A program made the position numbers and the translations under genes. Under the pieces are notes generated by a model. It did not search any database. It saw only the letters and a list, made by a program, of their open reading frames with translations, and was not told the DNA's origin. DNA of 64,000 bases from Thermoanaerobaculia bacterium. GTDB lineage: Bacteria > Acidobacteriota > Thermoanaerobaculia > Multivoradales > JAHZIX01. The stretch covers positions 20,213 to 84,212 of the forward strand of contig JALXFE010000038.1 of NCBI GenBank assembly GCA_027069135.1, given 5' to 3'. The stretch's first letter is position 1; the number at the start of each line of letters is the position of its first letter. This document shows positions 1 through 8,782 of the stretch, one piece after another.

Positions 1-1148
1 ACGAAAACTGCCGCCTGCGTGTTGGGGCTGAAGATATAGCGAACCTCCCGCATCGCGGACTTGAGGCCGATGACCATCCGCATCACCTTCATCGAGCCGG
101 ACGTCGATCCAGCGCAGCCCCCGACGAACATCAAAGCGACGAGAAGCATGCGAGAGAAATTCGGCCATTGCTCGAAATCTGTAGTCGCAAACCCGGTGGT
201 CGTGGTCACCGACACCACCTGGAAGGTCGCCGCCAGGACCGCTTCGAAAGATTCCGTGTAGGTTCCCTGGCTCAGCAAGTGGAGGCCGATCACCAGAGAG
301 CTGCCGACCAAGATAAAGGTATAGAGCCGAAACTCCGAATCTCTGAAGAGATTCCAGCCGCGCCCTCGCCAGACTCCGAAGTAGAGAGAGAAATTCGCTC
401 CCGCGAGCACCATGAAGACGATGATGACGACGCTCACCATGGGTGTCGAAGCAAAGGCTGCCACCGAGTCGTTACGGGGCGAGAAGCCGCCGGTAGAGAG
501 GGTGGAAAAGGTATGGGTGAGGGCGTCGTAGAGGTCCAGGCCGCAGGCCATGAGGAGGAGGGTTTGGACCACGGTCAACCCCAGGTACAGCCGCCAGAGT
601 ACCGCTGCGGTGTCGCGAATCCGGGGGGCCAGGGCCTCGGCGGTGGGTCCCGGAACCTCCAACTTGTAGAGGAAACGAGAACCGGGGCCCAGCTCCGGCA
701 ACAGAGCTAGAAACAAGACGATGATGCCCATCCCGCCCAACCACTGGCTGAAGGATCGCCAGAACAAGATGCCCCGGCCTTGGGCGGCGATATCTACCAG
801 GACTGTAGATCCGGTGGTGGTAAATCCGGATGCGGATTCAAAGAGGGCGTCGATGGGAAGGGAGAGCGTACCGGTCAGAAGGTACGGTAAGGCTCCCAGA
901 ATGGAAGCGAAGACCCAGCCGAGAACGACGATGAGAATCCCCTCTCGCCGATAGAGCTCTCCCTGGGGACTCCGGCCGACCCTCACCAAGAGACCTCCGA
1001 AAGCCGCGCTGACAACGATGGAGCCGGCGAAGGCAAGGGCTGCGGCCCCTTCCGAATAGGCTAAGCAACAGAGCAGAGGGAAGACCTGTGCCGCTGCCAA
1101 CACCAAGACCAACCGGCCCAGAAACAGAGACACCGCCCGTAGATTCAT
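1..1148 (-). CDS. trkH: Trk potassium uptake system membrane subunit TrkH (partial)
   Basis: Pore-forming subunit of a Trk/Ktr potassium transporter in the inner membrane. The reading frame opens with ATG at 1148 and stays open to the left edge, giving about 382 residues; family members are about 480, so the C-terminus lies outside. The visible protein is strongly hydrophobic and carries the four TrkH selectivity-loop regions, recognisable as TTTGST, LSTGGF, TTTTGF and the region around GGCAGSTSG. It starts 7 bases after the trkA stop, so the two form a transcription unit in which TrkA gates TrkH. The family call is firm; ion preference (K+ with H+ or Na+) cannot be read here. Confidence 0.92.
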   Translation of the reverse strand, partial: MNLRAVSLFLGRLVLVLAAAQVFPLLCCLAYSEGAAALAFAGSIVVSAAFGGLLVRVGRSPQGELYRREGILIVVLGWVFASILGALPYLLTGTLSLPIDALFESASGFTTTGSTVLVDIAAQGRGILFWRSFSQWLGGMGIIVLFLALLPELGPGSRFLYKLEVPGPTAEALAPRIRDTAAVLWRLYLGLTVVQTLLLMACGLDLYDALTHTFSTLSTGGFSPRNDSVAAFASTPMVSVVIIVFMVLAGANFSLYFGVWRGRGWNLFRDSEFRLYTFILVGSSLVIGLHLLSQGTYTESFEAVLAATFQVVSVTTTTGFATTDFEQWPNFSRMLLVALMFVGGCAGSTSGSMKVMRMVIGLKSAMREVRYIFSPNTQAAVF

Positions 1149-1155
1149 GGTCGGC

Positions 1156-2514
1156 TCACCGTCGCTCTTGCCCGGGAAAGAGAAGCTGCACCGTACCGAG
1201 CTCTTCTTCCTTGACGAAGAGAATGACCTGATCCCCCACCTGCAAGCGGTCCTTTCCCTGGGGGACGAACACCTTGCCCTGCCGAACGACGGCTCCTATG
1301 CGCAGACCCCTGGGAGGGTTGATCTCTGCCAACGTGACACCCGCGGCGGGGCTCGCCGGGTAGAGCTCCCGCTCGAGGACCTGAGCAGCGCCGCGGTGGA
1401 GGGAGACCAGATTCGCGCTATAGCCGCTCTCGATGTACTCGTTGATTCTCTCGTTCGCCAGAGCCCGCGGAGAGAAGACCTGCACGAGGCCCAGTTTGCG
1501 CCAAAGGTGAGAGGTTTCCGTCCGGTGTACCAGGGCGATGACCTGGGGAACCCCCAACTCCTGGGCGAGCAAGCTGGCCATGAGGTTGGTTTCATCGTGG
1601 CCTGTCAAAGCGACGAAATGCTTGGCTCCACCGATGCGCTCGGAACGAAGGAGCGCCAAATCCGTCGTATCTCCGAGGATGACTTCGCAACGGGGAAAGG
1701 CGGCGGCCAGCTGGCGCGCGCGCTCTCGGTCCCTTTCGATGATCTTGATGTCTGCGCTGGCTCGGTCGAGAGATAGGGCCACGAGCTCCGTAACAGAGCC
1801 GCCGCCGGCGATGACGACGGTACCCAGACGCTCGGAACGGCGAGTGACTCTTCGCTCGAATCGATCGATGACCTCCGTCTCTCCGAGAATCAAAGCTTGA
1901 TCCCCGGGCTGAGCCAGGTCGTCGCCGGAAGGAATGATCAATTCTTTTCCGCGATAGAACGCCATGACCAGGCTGGCCTTGGGCAGGTCGACTTCCCTCA
2001 AAGGCTTTTGGGTAAGGGGAGAGGTCTGATCCAAGGAGATTTTTCTCAGCTGTACTTTCCCGCCGGCGAAATACTCCACCGCCATGGTGTTGTGGCCCCG
2101 TATCTGGTTGACCACCCGGGTCGTGGTCAGCAACTGGGTCGACAGCAGCAAATCGATCTCGAAGACCCGTTGGTAGAGCTGTCGGTGCGAGACCTCGTGA
2201 CTGGCACTCTCGACACGCACGGCGCAACGTTGGGCCCCCAGACGTTTGGCCAGGAGAGCCGCCGCCAAGTTGGCTTCTTCCCGAGAAGAAACCGCCATGA
2301 AGAGGTCGCAATCCTCGACCTCCGCAGCCTGGAGAACGTGAACCTCGACGCCGTTTCCGGGCACGACGCGGACGTCGAGCTGTTCCTCCACCCGGGCGCA
2401 GGTATCCGGATTCAACTCGATGAGGATGACGCTCTCACCGGCTTGTGAAAGAGAGCGGGCGAGCTGATAGCCCACTTGACCAGCTCCCATGACGACGTAC
2501 TTCTTGCCCTTCAC
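1156..2514 (-). CDS. trkA: Trk potassium uptake regulator TrkA
   Basis: Cytoplasmic nucleotide-binding (NAD(H)/ATP) regulator of the TrkH channel. The 452-residue length fits the two-copy RCK architecture: a first Rossmann RCK-N with GAGQVG near residue 11 and an acidic residue after the second strand (LIELN), then a C-terminal subdomain, then a second RCK with GGGSV near residue 237 followed by a second TrkA-C domain. This duplication separates TrkA from single-RCK KtrA. It lies directly upstream of trkH on the same strand. The gap from 2515 to 2719 separates it from a divergent receptor gene and presumably holds both promoters; no clear -35/-10 pair was recognised there. Confidence 0.95.
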   Translation of the reverse strand: MKGKKYVVMGAGQVGYQLARSLSQAGESVILIELNPDTCARVEEQLDVRVVPGNGVEVHVLQAAEVEDCDLFMAVSSREEANLAAALLAKRLGAQRCAVRVESASHEVSHRQLYQRVFEIDLLLSTQLLTTTRVVNQIRGHNTMAVEYFAGGKVQLRKISLDQTSPLTQKPLREVDLPKASLVMAFYRGKELIIPSGDDLAQPGDQALILGETEVIDRFERRVTRRSERLGTVVIAGGGSVTELVALSLDRASADIKIIERDRERARQLAAAFPRCEVILGDTTDLALLRSERIGGAKHFVALTGHDETNLMASLLAQELGVPQVIALVHRTETSHLWRKLGLVQVFSPRALANERINEYIESGYSANLVSLHRGAAQVLERELYPASPAAGVTLAEINPPRGLRIGAVVRQGKVFVPQGKDRLQVGDQVILFVKEEELGTVQLLFPGQERR

Positions 2515-2719
2515 GATTCTCCTCGCACGCTTCGTAGGTCGTCCCGGGATACTTCCCTGTCGCAGCCGGAGATCCCGGCCCCATCGCGGCCTGGACTTGG
2601 CAAGCCCGTAGAGCTAAGCTTCGGCAGCTCATTCTGTTTCGTAAACACGGTTCGGCGAGTGGTCCCCACGGGTGCTCCACCTGGATCCGTCCATGAACCC
2701 AAGGCAAGGAGGAATCCTC

Positions 2720-5146
2720 GTGAAAGCTTTGAAGATCCTGAGTCTCGTTCTCCTCAGTCTCATCTTACTCCCCCCATCGGCCCACGCCCAGGCCTCCGGG
2801 GGCCTGGAGGGAACGATTCAACGCGAGAACGGTTCCGGCATCGGTGGCGTCTCCGTGGTCGTCAACGAACTGGGGTTGGCAGAGGTGACGGACTCTCGGG
2901 GACGATTCAGATTCCCTGGAATTCCCGCCGGCACGTACTCACTTTCCTTCAGCTTGGGCGACTATGAGGCCGGCCTTGAGGATGTCGCCGTAAGCGCCGG
3001 CGCTACATCCACCGTTGAGGAGACCGTCGATTGGGCCGTCTCCTTCGCCGAAACGATTACCGTGGTCTCCGCTTCACGGCGGGTCGAAAGAATCGTCGAG
3101 GCTCCCGCCGCAATCACCCTGGTGACCGAAGAAGAGATCGAGCGCCAAGCTTCTCACGGGCAGTTGCCGAAACTTCTCGAGTTCACTCCCGGTGCCGAAG
3201 TCACCCAGAGCGGCCTCTACGACTACAACTTCAATACCCGCGGATTCAACTCCTCCCTCACCCGGCGTGTGGCGGTCCTGATCGACGGTCGGGATCCATC
3301 CGTGCCGTTTCTCGGTTCACAGGAATGGTCTGCCTTTACTTTCCCACTGGACGACATCGCCACCCTCGAAGTTGTGCGAGGTCCCAGCGCCGCCCTCTAC
3401 GGTGCCAATGCTTCGAGCGGCATCGTCAATCTCGTGACCAAACAGCCGCGCTATAGCGACGGCGGCACGTTTCGCCTCACCGGCGGCGAGCTCAGTACCT
3501 TCAACGGTGACTTCCGGTATGCCGGCGAGCTCGGCAGTGGCTGGTACGTGAAAGCCTTGGCCGGTGCTCGTACCTCCGGTGATTTCACCAGATCCCGCAA
3601 CGGGAAGGCTGAGTACTCCGTACCCTGTGGTGGCGCCATCCGCACGGACTGCCTGCCTCAGGAAAGGGCCGCCCTGGACCCGGAAGACGACGACGAGATC
3701 TTCTTCGGCAGCCTGCGCTTTGACAAATACTTCGATGGCGGTAGCGCTCTGACCCTCGAAGGGGGCCAATCGGACGTGTCCGGCCCGACATTCCAAACCG
3801 GAATCGGCCGAGTCCAAATCGTCCAGCTCGACAGACCCTGGGCCCGCGCGAATTACTCAACCCAACACTGGAATGTCCTCAGCTTCTATAACAAGCGCGA
3901 CGCTTCCGAACAAACGGCTTTGGCCAGCGGCAACAACCTGGTGTTGGATACCAACAACTGGCAAGTCGAGGTGCAGACCAACTGGGATCTCGCCGACGGC
4001 AAGGCGCGCATCGTCGCGGGCGCCACCTACGGAGAGGAAGAGATCGATACCCTGGATCCTCGCACCGGTCGACAGACCCTGGTTTTCGAACCCGTCGACT
4101 CGGACTCCTCCGCGGCCTTCGCTCAATTGGATTGGAGCATCTCCGACAAATTCAAATTGGTGGTGGCCGGACGCTTTGACGAAAGCTCCTTGCACGAGTC
4201 TCAATTCTCGCCGAAGGCCTCTTTGGTCTACAGCATCAACTCCGACAACACCCTACGCTTCACTTACAACGAGGCGTTCCAGGTCGCGAACTACTCCGAA
4301 TTTTTCCTCCAGGCCCAAGTGGGCGCTTTTCCGGGAGCCGTTCTGCAAGGCTTGGTTTGCTCTCGCTTCGGAGTGGACTGCGGTTTCCCGGCGGCGATTC
4401 CGGTCCTGGCCCTTGGCAACGAAGACCTCGAGGTAGAGGAAGTGAAAGCCTTTGAGATCGGCTACAGCGGCATTCTCAACGGGAAGACCTTTCTGACCGT
4501 CGACTACTACAACACTGAGAATACGAATTTCATTACGGACCTCATTCCCCAGGTCGGTACCGCTGTGGGAACGACCAACCCGAATTTCGGTCCTTTGGCC
4601 GGCGTTCCGGCGGCTCTCGGGGCAGTCCTCAACGGAGTGGTCGGCGGAGCGATTCCCGGAGCCATCCTCACCAACAATTTCGACGGCTCGCCGATCATCG
4701 CCGCGGTCTCGTACACCAACTTCGGCGACGTGGACACCCAGGGCATTGATATCGGCCTGAACCACTATTTCAACAATCAATGGAGCCTCTCGGCGGGCTA
4801 CTCCTGGTTCGACTTCGACATCAAGGAAGATCTTCCCGGCTTCGAGCAGCTCTTGGTGCCGAATACACCGGAGAACAAGCTCACCTTCGGGCTCTCCTAC
4901 GTTACGAGCTCCTGGGATGCCGGGATCAGCGGCCGGTGGGTGGACGATTTCCGCTGGTCCGTCGGCCCCTTTCAGGGGGACGTCGAGTCCTACACGACAA
5001 TGGACCTGAACGCCAACGTCACCATCAACGAGCACATCTCCTTGGGCCTCAACGTCGCCAACCTTACCGACGACGAGCATTTTGAAGCCTTCGGCGGTGA
5101 CCTGCTGGGCCGACGCGCTCTGGGGAACGTCACTTTTTCCTGGTAA
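2720..5146 (+). CDS. TonB-dependent outer-membrane receptor with CarboxypepD-regulatory N-terminus
   Basis: Outer-membrane active-transport receptor of about 808 residues. The start is GTG at 2720, with AAGGAGG at 2706-2712 seven bases upstream; earlier in-frame starts (2672, 2693) lack such a site. In order: a Sec signal peptide (hydrophobic LSLVLLSLILL then SAHAQA), a carboxypeptidase-regulatory-like beta-sandwich (about residues 28-105), a plug domain beginning around ETITVVSASR and including VLIDGR and VEVVRGPSAALYGANA, then a 22-strand-type barrel ending in an aromatic residue (VTFSW). This is the SusC-like/CirA-type layout common in Acidobacteriota and Bacteroidota. No SusD partner or dedicated permease is adjacent, so the substrate is unknown. 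Confidence 0.9.
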   Translation: MKALKILSLVLLSLILLPPSAHAQASGGLEGTIQRENGSGIGGVSVVVNELGLAEVTDSRGRFRFPGIPAGTYSLSFSLGDYEAGLEDVAVSAGATSTVEETVDWAVSFAETITVVSASRRVERIVEAPAAITLVTEEEIERQASHGQLPKLLEFTPGAEVTQSGLYDYNFNTRGFNSSLTRRVAVLIDGRDPSVPFLGSQEWSAFTFPLDDIATLEVVRGPSAALYGANASSGIVNLVTKQPRYSDGGTFRLTGGELSTFNGDFRYAGELGSGWYVKALAGARTSGDFTRSRNGKAEYSVPCGGAIRTDCLPQERAALDPEDDDEIFFGSLRFDKYFDGGSALTLEGGQSDVSGPTFQTGIGRVQIVQLDRPWARANYSTQHWNVLSFYNKRDASEQTALASGNNLVLDTNNWQVEVQTNWDLADGKARIVAGATYGEEEIDTLDPRTGRQTLVFEPVDSDSSAAFAQLDWSISDKFKLVVAGRFDESSLHESQFSPKASLVYSINSDNTLRFTYNEAFQVANYSEFFLQAQVGAFPGAVLQGLVCSRFGVDCGFPAAIPVLALGNEDLEVEEVKAFEIGYSGILNGKTFLTVDYYNTENTNFITDLIPQVGTAVGTTNPNFGPLAGVPAALGAVLNGVVGGAIPGAILTNNFDGSPIIAAVSYTNFGDVDTQGIDIGLNHYFNNQWSLSAGYSWFDFDIKEDLPGFEQLLVPNTPENKLTFGLSYVTSSWDAGISGRWVDDFRWSVGPFQGDVESYTTMDLNANVTINEHISLGLNVANLTDDEHFEAFGGDLLGRRALGNVTFSW

Positions 5147-5155
5147 GGCCCCACC

Positions 5156-5320
5156 TAGCAGCCCGTGGCAAAAGTCGAACCGCGCTCCGAGCGGTTCTAT
5201 TCGGCCGAAGCTTCGTTGTCAAACCTCGATGATTCTAAGAATCATCTGCGGTTTTCCGCCTTGATTCGGCTCGAATACTCCTCGCTCTCGCTAGCGCCTG
5301 ACTTCTGCCACGGGCTGCTA
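5156..5320. repeat. 165-bp terminal-inverted-repeat element, copy A
   Basis: Begins TAGCAGCCCGTGGCA and ends with its inverse (TGCCACGGGCTGCTA); the inverted ends match over about 21 bases with one difference. Inside are further palindromes: GAACCGC...GCGGTTC (about 5176-5197) and GATGATTCT...AGAATCATC. It starts 9 bases after the receptor stop and lies before that gene's terminator. An essentially identical copy in opposite orientation is at 6463-6627 (about 3 mismatches in 165). No transposase is inside, so it resembles a MITE or a BIME-like structured intergenic repeat. One frame is open through all 55 codons after the opening TAG, which probably reflects composition rather than a gene. 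Confidence 0.9.
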
Positions 5321-5336
5321 GCCCGCTGATGTGTGT

Positions 5337-5369
5337 AAGCCCTCGCTGCCCGGCAGCGGGGGCTTCTTC
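5337..5369 (+). terminator. Rho-independent terminator after the TonB receptor gene
   Basis: A long stem pairs AAGCCCTCGCTGC with GCAGCGGGGGCTT around a 3-base loop, followed by CTTC. It lies 190 bases past the receptor stop, with the 165-bp repeat between them, and just before the tRNA promoter. Confidence 0.75.
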
Positions 5370-5388
5370 ATTGCGAGCATCTCGAGAA

Positions 5389-5418
5389 TTGACAGAGAGA
5401 ACAACGCTAGCTTACACT
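5389..5418 (+). promoter_or_regulatory. Sigma-70-type promoter for the tRNA cluster
   Basis: A consensus -35 TTGACA (5389-5394), 18-base spacer and TACACT as the -10 (5413-5418), placing the start about 12 bases before tRNA-Pro. It follows directly after the preceding terminator. Confidence 0.65.
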
Positions 5419-5436
5419 CCGCCTCTGCGTTTCCGA

Positions 5437-5510
5437 CGGGGCGTGGCGCAGCCTGGTAGCGCATCTGCTTTGGGAGCAGGAGGTCCTCAGTTCAAATCTG
5501 AGCGCCCCGA
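5437..5510 (+). tRNA. tRNA-Pro (anticodon TGG)
   Basis: Full cloverleaf: acceptor CGGGGCG/CGCCCCG, D-arm, anticodon stem around the loop TTTGGGA with anticodon TGG, and TPsiC arm with GTTCAAAT. Discriminator A at 5510; CCA is not encoded, unlike the next two tRNAs. Confidence 0.95.
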
Positions 5511-5549
5511 TTCAGCGCCCATCAACGGCCTGATAAGGAAACACACCGG

Positions 5550-5626
5550 CTGCCTGTAGCTCAGCTGGATAGAGCGGCGGCCTTCTAAGCCGCGGGTCGG
5601 GGGTTCGAATCCCTCCAGGCAGGCCA
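5550..5626 (+). tRNA. tRNA-Arg (anticodon TCT)
   Basis: Acceptor CTGCCTG/CAGGCAG, anticodon stem GCGGC/GCCGC around loop CTTCTAA (anticodon TCT, reads AGA), and TPsiC loop TTCGAAT. Discriminator G is followed by an encoded CCA (5624-5626). Probably co-transcribed with tRNA-Pro. Confidence 0.95.
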
Positions 5627-5702
5627 ACCTTTCGGCCTGTGGGGTTTCGGGCCACCCACTCGGTGGAGCTTGCCGGAGCCGTAGCGAGTTGAAAAGATCT
5701 TT

Positions 5703-5779
5703 GCACCCGTAGCTCAGCTGGATAGAGCGACGGCCTCCGGAGCCGTAGGTCAGAGGTTCGAATCCTCTCGGGTGCACCA
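5703..5779 (+). tRNA. tRNA-Arg (anticodon CCG)
   Basis: Acceptor GCACCCG/CGGGTGC, anticodon stem ACGGC/GCCGT around loop CTCCGGA (anticodon CCG, reads CGG), TPsiC loop TTCGAAT, discriminator A, and encoded CCA at 5777-5779. Third member of the cluster. Confidence 0.95.
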
Positions 5780-5850
5780 TTCATCCATACCCTGGATTTC
5801 GAAAAAGTCCGCGTTTATGCTAGGTTAGCTGGACTTCCAGGAGGATTGTC

Positions 5851-6378
5851 ATGTCTCCAAAGCTTATGTGTCGAATCGCAGCTCTCGCGGTAGGTGTTGC
5901 CCTATCGATGGTCGGAAGCGTGCCTGCAGAGGCTGCGGCTTTCATCGTACACCTCAAGAACGACAGCATTTTTTCGACCCTGCAGCAGCCGAAAGTCGCG
6001 TCTTGGGACGAGGATACCGTCCTGGTCTTGACGGAAGCAGGGAATTGGATCGGCCTTCCGAAGACGGAAATCGACCACATCACCTCCACCATCGAAGTGC
6101 GGGGTATCGGTAGGGTCATCGACAGCAAGACCATCGCCATCGGAACATTGGCTAACGATGCGCCGACCGAAGAAGAGCTGGCTGCCGCGGATGCTGAGCG
6201 CAGTCCATTGGATCGATTCCTGGACCGATTCGAAGACCTGGCCGGGGAGGCTCCGGAACAGCCGAATTATTCGCAGCGGCAATTCGTCAATCCGGATCAG
6301 GCGACGGGGATTCCCCTCAACTATCTCGGAAGTTTTGCAGCCCCTATCGGCGGCGCCATTCAAGAAGCCGAGCAATAG
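5851..6378 (+). CDS. Exported protein of unknown function
   Basis: A 175-residue protein with a clear Sec signal peptide (MSPKLMCRIAALAVGVALS... cleaved near AEAAA) and a strong Shine-Dalgarno (AGGAGG) just upstream. The first part of the mature region (about residues 30-100) looks like a small beta-rich module; the rest is acidic and probably disordered (EEELAAADAERS). I do not recognise a family. It sits alone between the tRNA cluster and repeat copy B, and the inverted 165-bp repeats bracket it together with the tRNAs. It is probably a periplasmic or secreted protein. Confidence 0.7.
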   Translation: MSPKLMCRIAALAVGVALSMVGSVPAEAAAFIVHLKNDSIFSTLQQPKVASWDEDTVLVLTEAGNWIGLPKTEIDHITSTIEVRGIGRVIDSKTIAIGTLANDAPTEEELAAADAERSPLDRFLDRFEDLAGEAPEQPNYSQRQFVNPDQATGIPLNYLGSFAAPIGGAIQEAEQ

Positions 6379-6462
6379 GCCCACAGCTCGATCACCGGGA
6401 TCCTCGAATTAGGGTTCCGGATTTCGATACGGACCGGAGAGACGATCACCGCCTCCCGGTCC

Positions 6463-6627
6463 TAGCAGCCCGTGGCAGAAGTCAGGCGCTAGCGAGAGCG
6501 AGGAGTATTCGAGCAGAATCAAGGCGGAAAACCGCAGATGATTCTTGGAATCATCGAGGTTTGACAACGAAGATTCGGCCGAATAGAACCGCTCGGAGCG
6601 CGGTTCGACTTTTGCCACGGGCTGCTA
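6463..6627. repeat. 165-bp terminal-inverted-repeat element, copy B (opposite orientation to copy A)
   Basis: Read on the minus strand this matches copy A (5156-5320) except for about three substitutions, with identical length and ends. It lies between the exported protein and the cobalamin riboswitch. The pair forms 165-bp inverted repeats around 5321-6462, a substrate for inversion or hairpin formation. The near-identity implies recent dispersal or gene conversion. Confidence 0.9.
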
Positions 6628-6671
6628 GGTGTCTTTTAGGCACCTTGTTCTTTTACAGACCTAGGACGACA

Positions 6672-6845
6672 CGGTGATCCGCGAGTGCGGATTGAAAGAG
6701 GGAAGTCGGTGAGAAACCGACGCGGCCCCCGCCACTGTAACCGGGTACGAAACCGTAGATTTGCCACTGGGCGGCTCGATCGAGAGGTCAGCTACCTGGG
6801 AAGGCTCGGGAGTAGGAAGATCCGGAAGCCAGGAGACCTGCCGTT
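6672..6845 (+). promoter_or_regulatory. Cobalamin (adenosylcobalamin-type) riboswitch
   Basis: Contains the conserved core elements in order: AAAGAGGGAAGTCGGTGAGA, the GCGGCCCCCGCCACTGTAA segment, and the 3' B12 box AAGCCAGGAGACCTGCC near 6824-6841. It lies in the leader about 120 bases upstream of btuB, with the btuF-D-C genes behind it. By analogy with known cobalamin riboswitches, ligand binding should lower expression of the uptake operon. Boundaries are approximate. Confidence 0.93.
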
Positions 6846-6966
6846 GCGTCCCGCACTGAACCGCCTCCGGGGTGTGAGGGATCGATGGCGCATCGAATAT
6901 GCATGCTCCAGTATCGCTCCGCCTCCCGGGAACGGTCGCAGGCGGAAACACAAGGAGCAAACACGC

Positions 6967-8772
6967 ATGCGTCAACTGTGGCTGCTGGCAGGGATCCTCG
7001 GGGGTGCGATCCCAACGCTGGCTCAGGATTCAACGCCCCCCCCACCTACTTTTTCTGATTCGGTCGTCGTCACGCCCTCCCTCGAAGAGGCGCAACGGCG
7101 AGACTCGCCAGCTACGATTACGGTGGTTGACCGCCAACAAATCGAAGATCGCCAGGTCACCGCCGTACTCCAACTTCTCCAGACGGTGCCGGGTTTGGCC
7201 GTCGTCCAATCCGGATCTCCCGGCACGGCGACATCCGTGTTCAGCCGCGGAACGAGCTCAGCCCAAACACTGGTCCTTTGGAACGGCATGGTCTTGAACG
7301 ACCCGTTCTTCGGGGGCTTCGATTGGGCCTACCTGGACACGGAAAACGTCGAGCGAGTGGAAATCGTACGAGGCCCGTTGAGCACTCTTTACGGCAGTGA
7401 TGCCATGGGTGGCGTCGTCCAGGTCCTGACCGGTCGCCCGCAGGAGGCGCGGGTGCGTCTGGAGGCTGGAGAGAATAGCTACGGTCGCGGCACCTTCGCT
7501 ACAGGATTCGGTGGGGACTCCTTTCACGGCGACGTCGTCTCAACCTACAGAACCGGCGAAGGTGAGCTTGCCAACGAGTTCTTCGACGGCTTCACCCTGA
7601 TCGCGCGGGGAGAGTGGCAAGCAACGAAAGGCTTTCTCGTGGGTCTGATGGCCCGCTTCAACGATGCTGAGTTGGGAATTCCGCGCAGTGGAGGCATGCC
7701 GACGCCAAACCGGCGCCAGGATTCGACGTCACGGGATTTCGCCCTTCCCCTGGACCTCTTGGCTGGCCCCTGGCAAATGGAGGCCCACCTGTCTCGGGTC
7801 ACGACGGATTTCGAGTTTCGTGACCCGGACTCCTTTTTCTCCCTCAACGACACGGAAGGGGAACGGCTCCGGGGACGCGTCGTCGCCGCTCGCGACCTCG
7901 GGGACAACGCCTGGGTCGGCGTCGGTGGCGAATGGCAGGACAACGAGGTCACCAACATCAGTACCTTCGGTACCAACCTGGATGCCGTCAGTCACGAGAA
8001 TCAGGCGGCATTTCTCCAAGGCCGACTCCGCAAGGGAAAGCTAGCGGTGGAAGCTGCCCTACGCTACGACGACCATGAAGTCTTCGGCTCCGAGCTCAGC
8101 CCCGGCGTGGGTCTCGCGATGGATCTAGGGGCAGGAACCACGCTGCGCGCCAGCTACGGCGAGGGGTTTCGCGCTCCGAGCCTCGGAGAGTTGTTCTTCC
8201 CTTTCAGCGGCAATGAGAATCTCGATGCGGAGACCAGCGAGAGCTACGAGCTGACCCTCGAGAGTCGCAGAGGGCCCTGGAGATTCACCCTCGCCGCTTT
8301 TGACAGCCGGCAGAAGAACCTCATTGAGTTTGACCTGGCTTCCTTCACCAACATCAACCGCGGCCGGACCCGGAGTCAGGGCCTTGAAGGCGAGCTCACC
8401 TTTCGCTCGGAGCACCTTCTCGTCGCCTCAAACTTCACCTACCTGGATGCCGAAGACGAAAGCACCGGTGAGGCCCTCGTGCGGCGCCCCCGGGAAAGCG
8501 GAAGCCTGCGTCTGGTCTACCGGCCGGGAAGCACGAGCCTGAGTCTTACCGGGCGCTATGTCGGAAGGCGGCCGGACATCGATCCGGTCTCCTTCGGGCG
8601 TAGCTCCAACAGCAGCTATGTCCGCCTGGATCTGGCGGCCCGCTGGCAGGCTCGGCCCTGGTTGCAACCCTACGGTCGCCTGGAGAACTTAGCTGACGAG
8701 GATTACGAAGAGGCTCTCGGTTTCCAGGCACCCGGGCGAATCTTCATCGGCGGCCTGCGCCTGACCTTCTGA
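6967..8772 (+). CDS. btuB: TonB-dependent cobalamin receptor BtuB
   Basis: Outer-membrane vitamin B12 receptor of 601 residues. ATG at 6967 follows AAGGAG; the same frame is open upstream through the riboswitch, but there the signal peptide (RQLWLLAGILGGAIPTLAQ) would be internal. The plug carries SDSVVVTP (TonB-box region), SRGTSSAQTLVLWNG and VEIVRGPLSTLYGSDAMGG; the barrel ends in LRLTF. Length matches the BtuB family. The riboswitch immediately upstream and btuF-btuD-btuC downstream make cobalamin or a related corrinoid the likely substrate. Confidence 0.9.
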   Translation: MRQLWLLAGILGGAIPTLAQDSTPPPPTFSDSVVVTPSLEEAQRRDSPATITVVDRQQIEDRQVTAVLQLLQTVPGLAVVQSGSPGTATSVFSRGTSSAQTLVLWNGMVLNDPFFGGFDWAYLDTENVERVEIVRGPLSTLYGSDAMGGVVQVLTGRPQEARVRLEAGENSYGRGTFATGFGGDSFHGDVVSTYRTGEGELANEFFDGFTLIARGEWQATKGFLVGLMARFNDAELGIPRSGGMPTPNRRQDSTSRDFALPLDLLAGPWQMEAHLSRVTTDFEFRDPDSFFSLNDTEGERLRGRVVAARDLGDNAWVGVGGEWQDNEVTNISTFGTNLDAVSHENQAAFLQGRLRKGKLAVEAALRYDDHEVFGSELSPGVGLAMDLGAGTTLRASYGEGFRAPSLGELFFPFSGNENLDAETSESYELTLESRRGPWRFTLAAFDSRQKNLIEFDLASFTNINRGRTRSQGLEGELTFRSEHLLVASNFTYLDAEDESTGEALVRRPRESGSLRLVYRPGSTSLSLTGRYVGRRPDIDPVSFGRSSNSSYVRLDLAARWQARPWLQPYGRLENLADEDYEEALGFQAPGRIFIGGLRLTF

Positions 8773-8782
8773 GAGGATTCCG

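Noticed and set aside
168..1068. Plus- and minus-strand frames inside the first kilobase other than trkH
   Set aside because: The trkH frame runs unbroken from 1148 to the left edge with selectivity-filter motifs; the others are shadows.
5487..5784. Minus-strand frames with [24 protein letters not shown] sequence across the tRNA genes
   Set aside because: Well-known spurious translations of antisense tRNA sequence; the tRNA cloverleaves explain the region.
6409..6618. 69-codon minus-strand frame across repeat copy B (also open in copy A)
   Set aside because: The frame is the repeat itself; the three differences between copies include two that change residues, and the inverted-end structure explains the conservation better than a protein.
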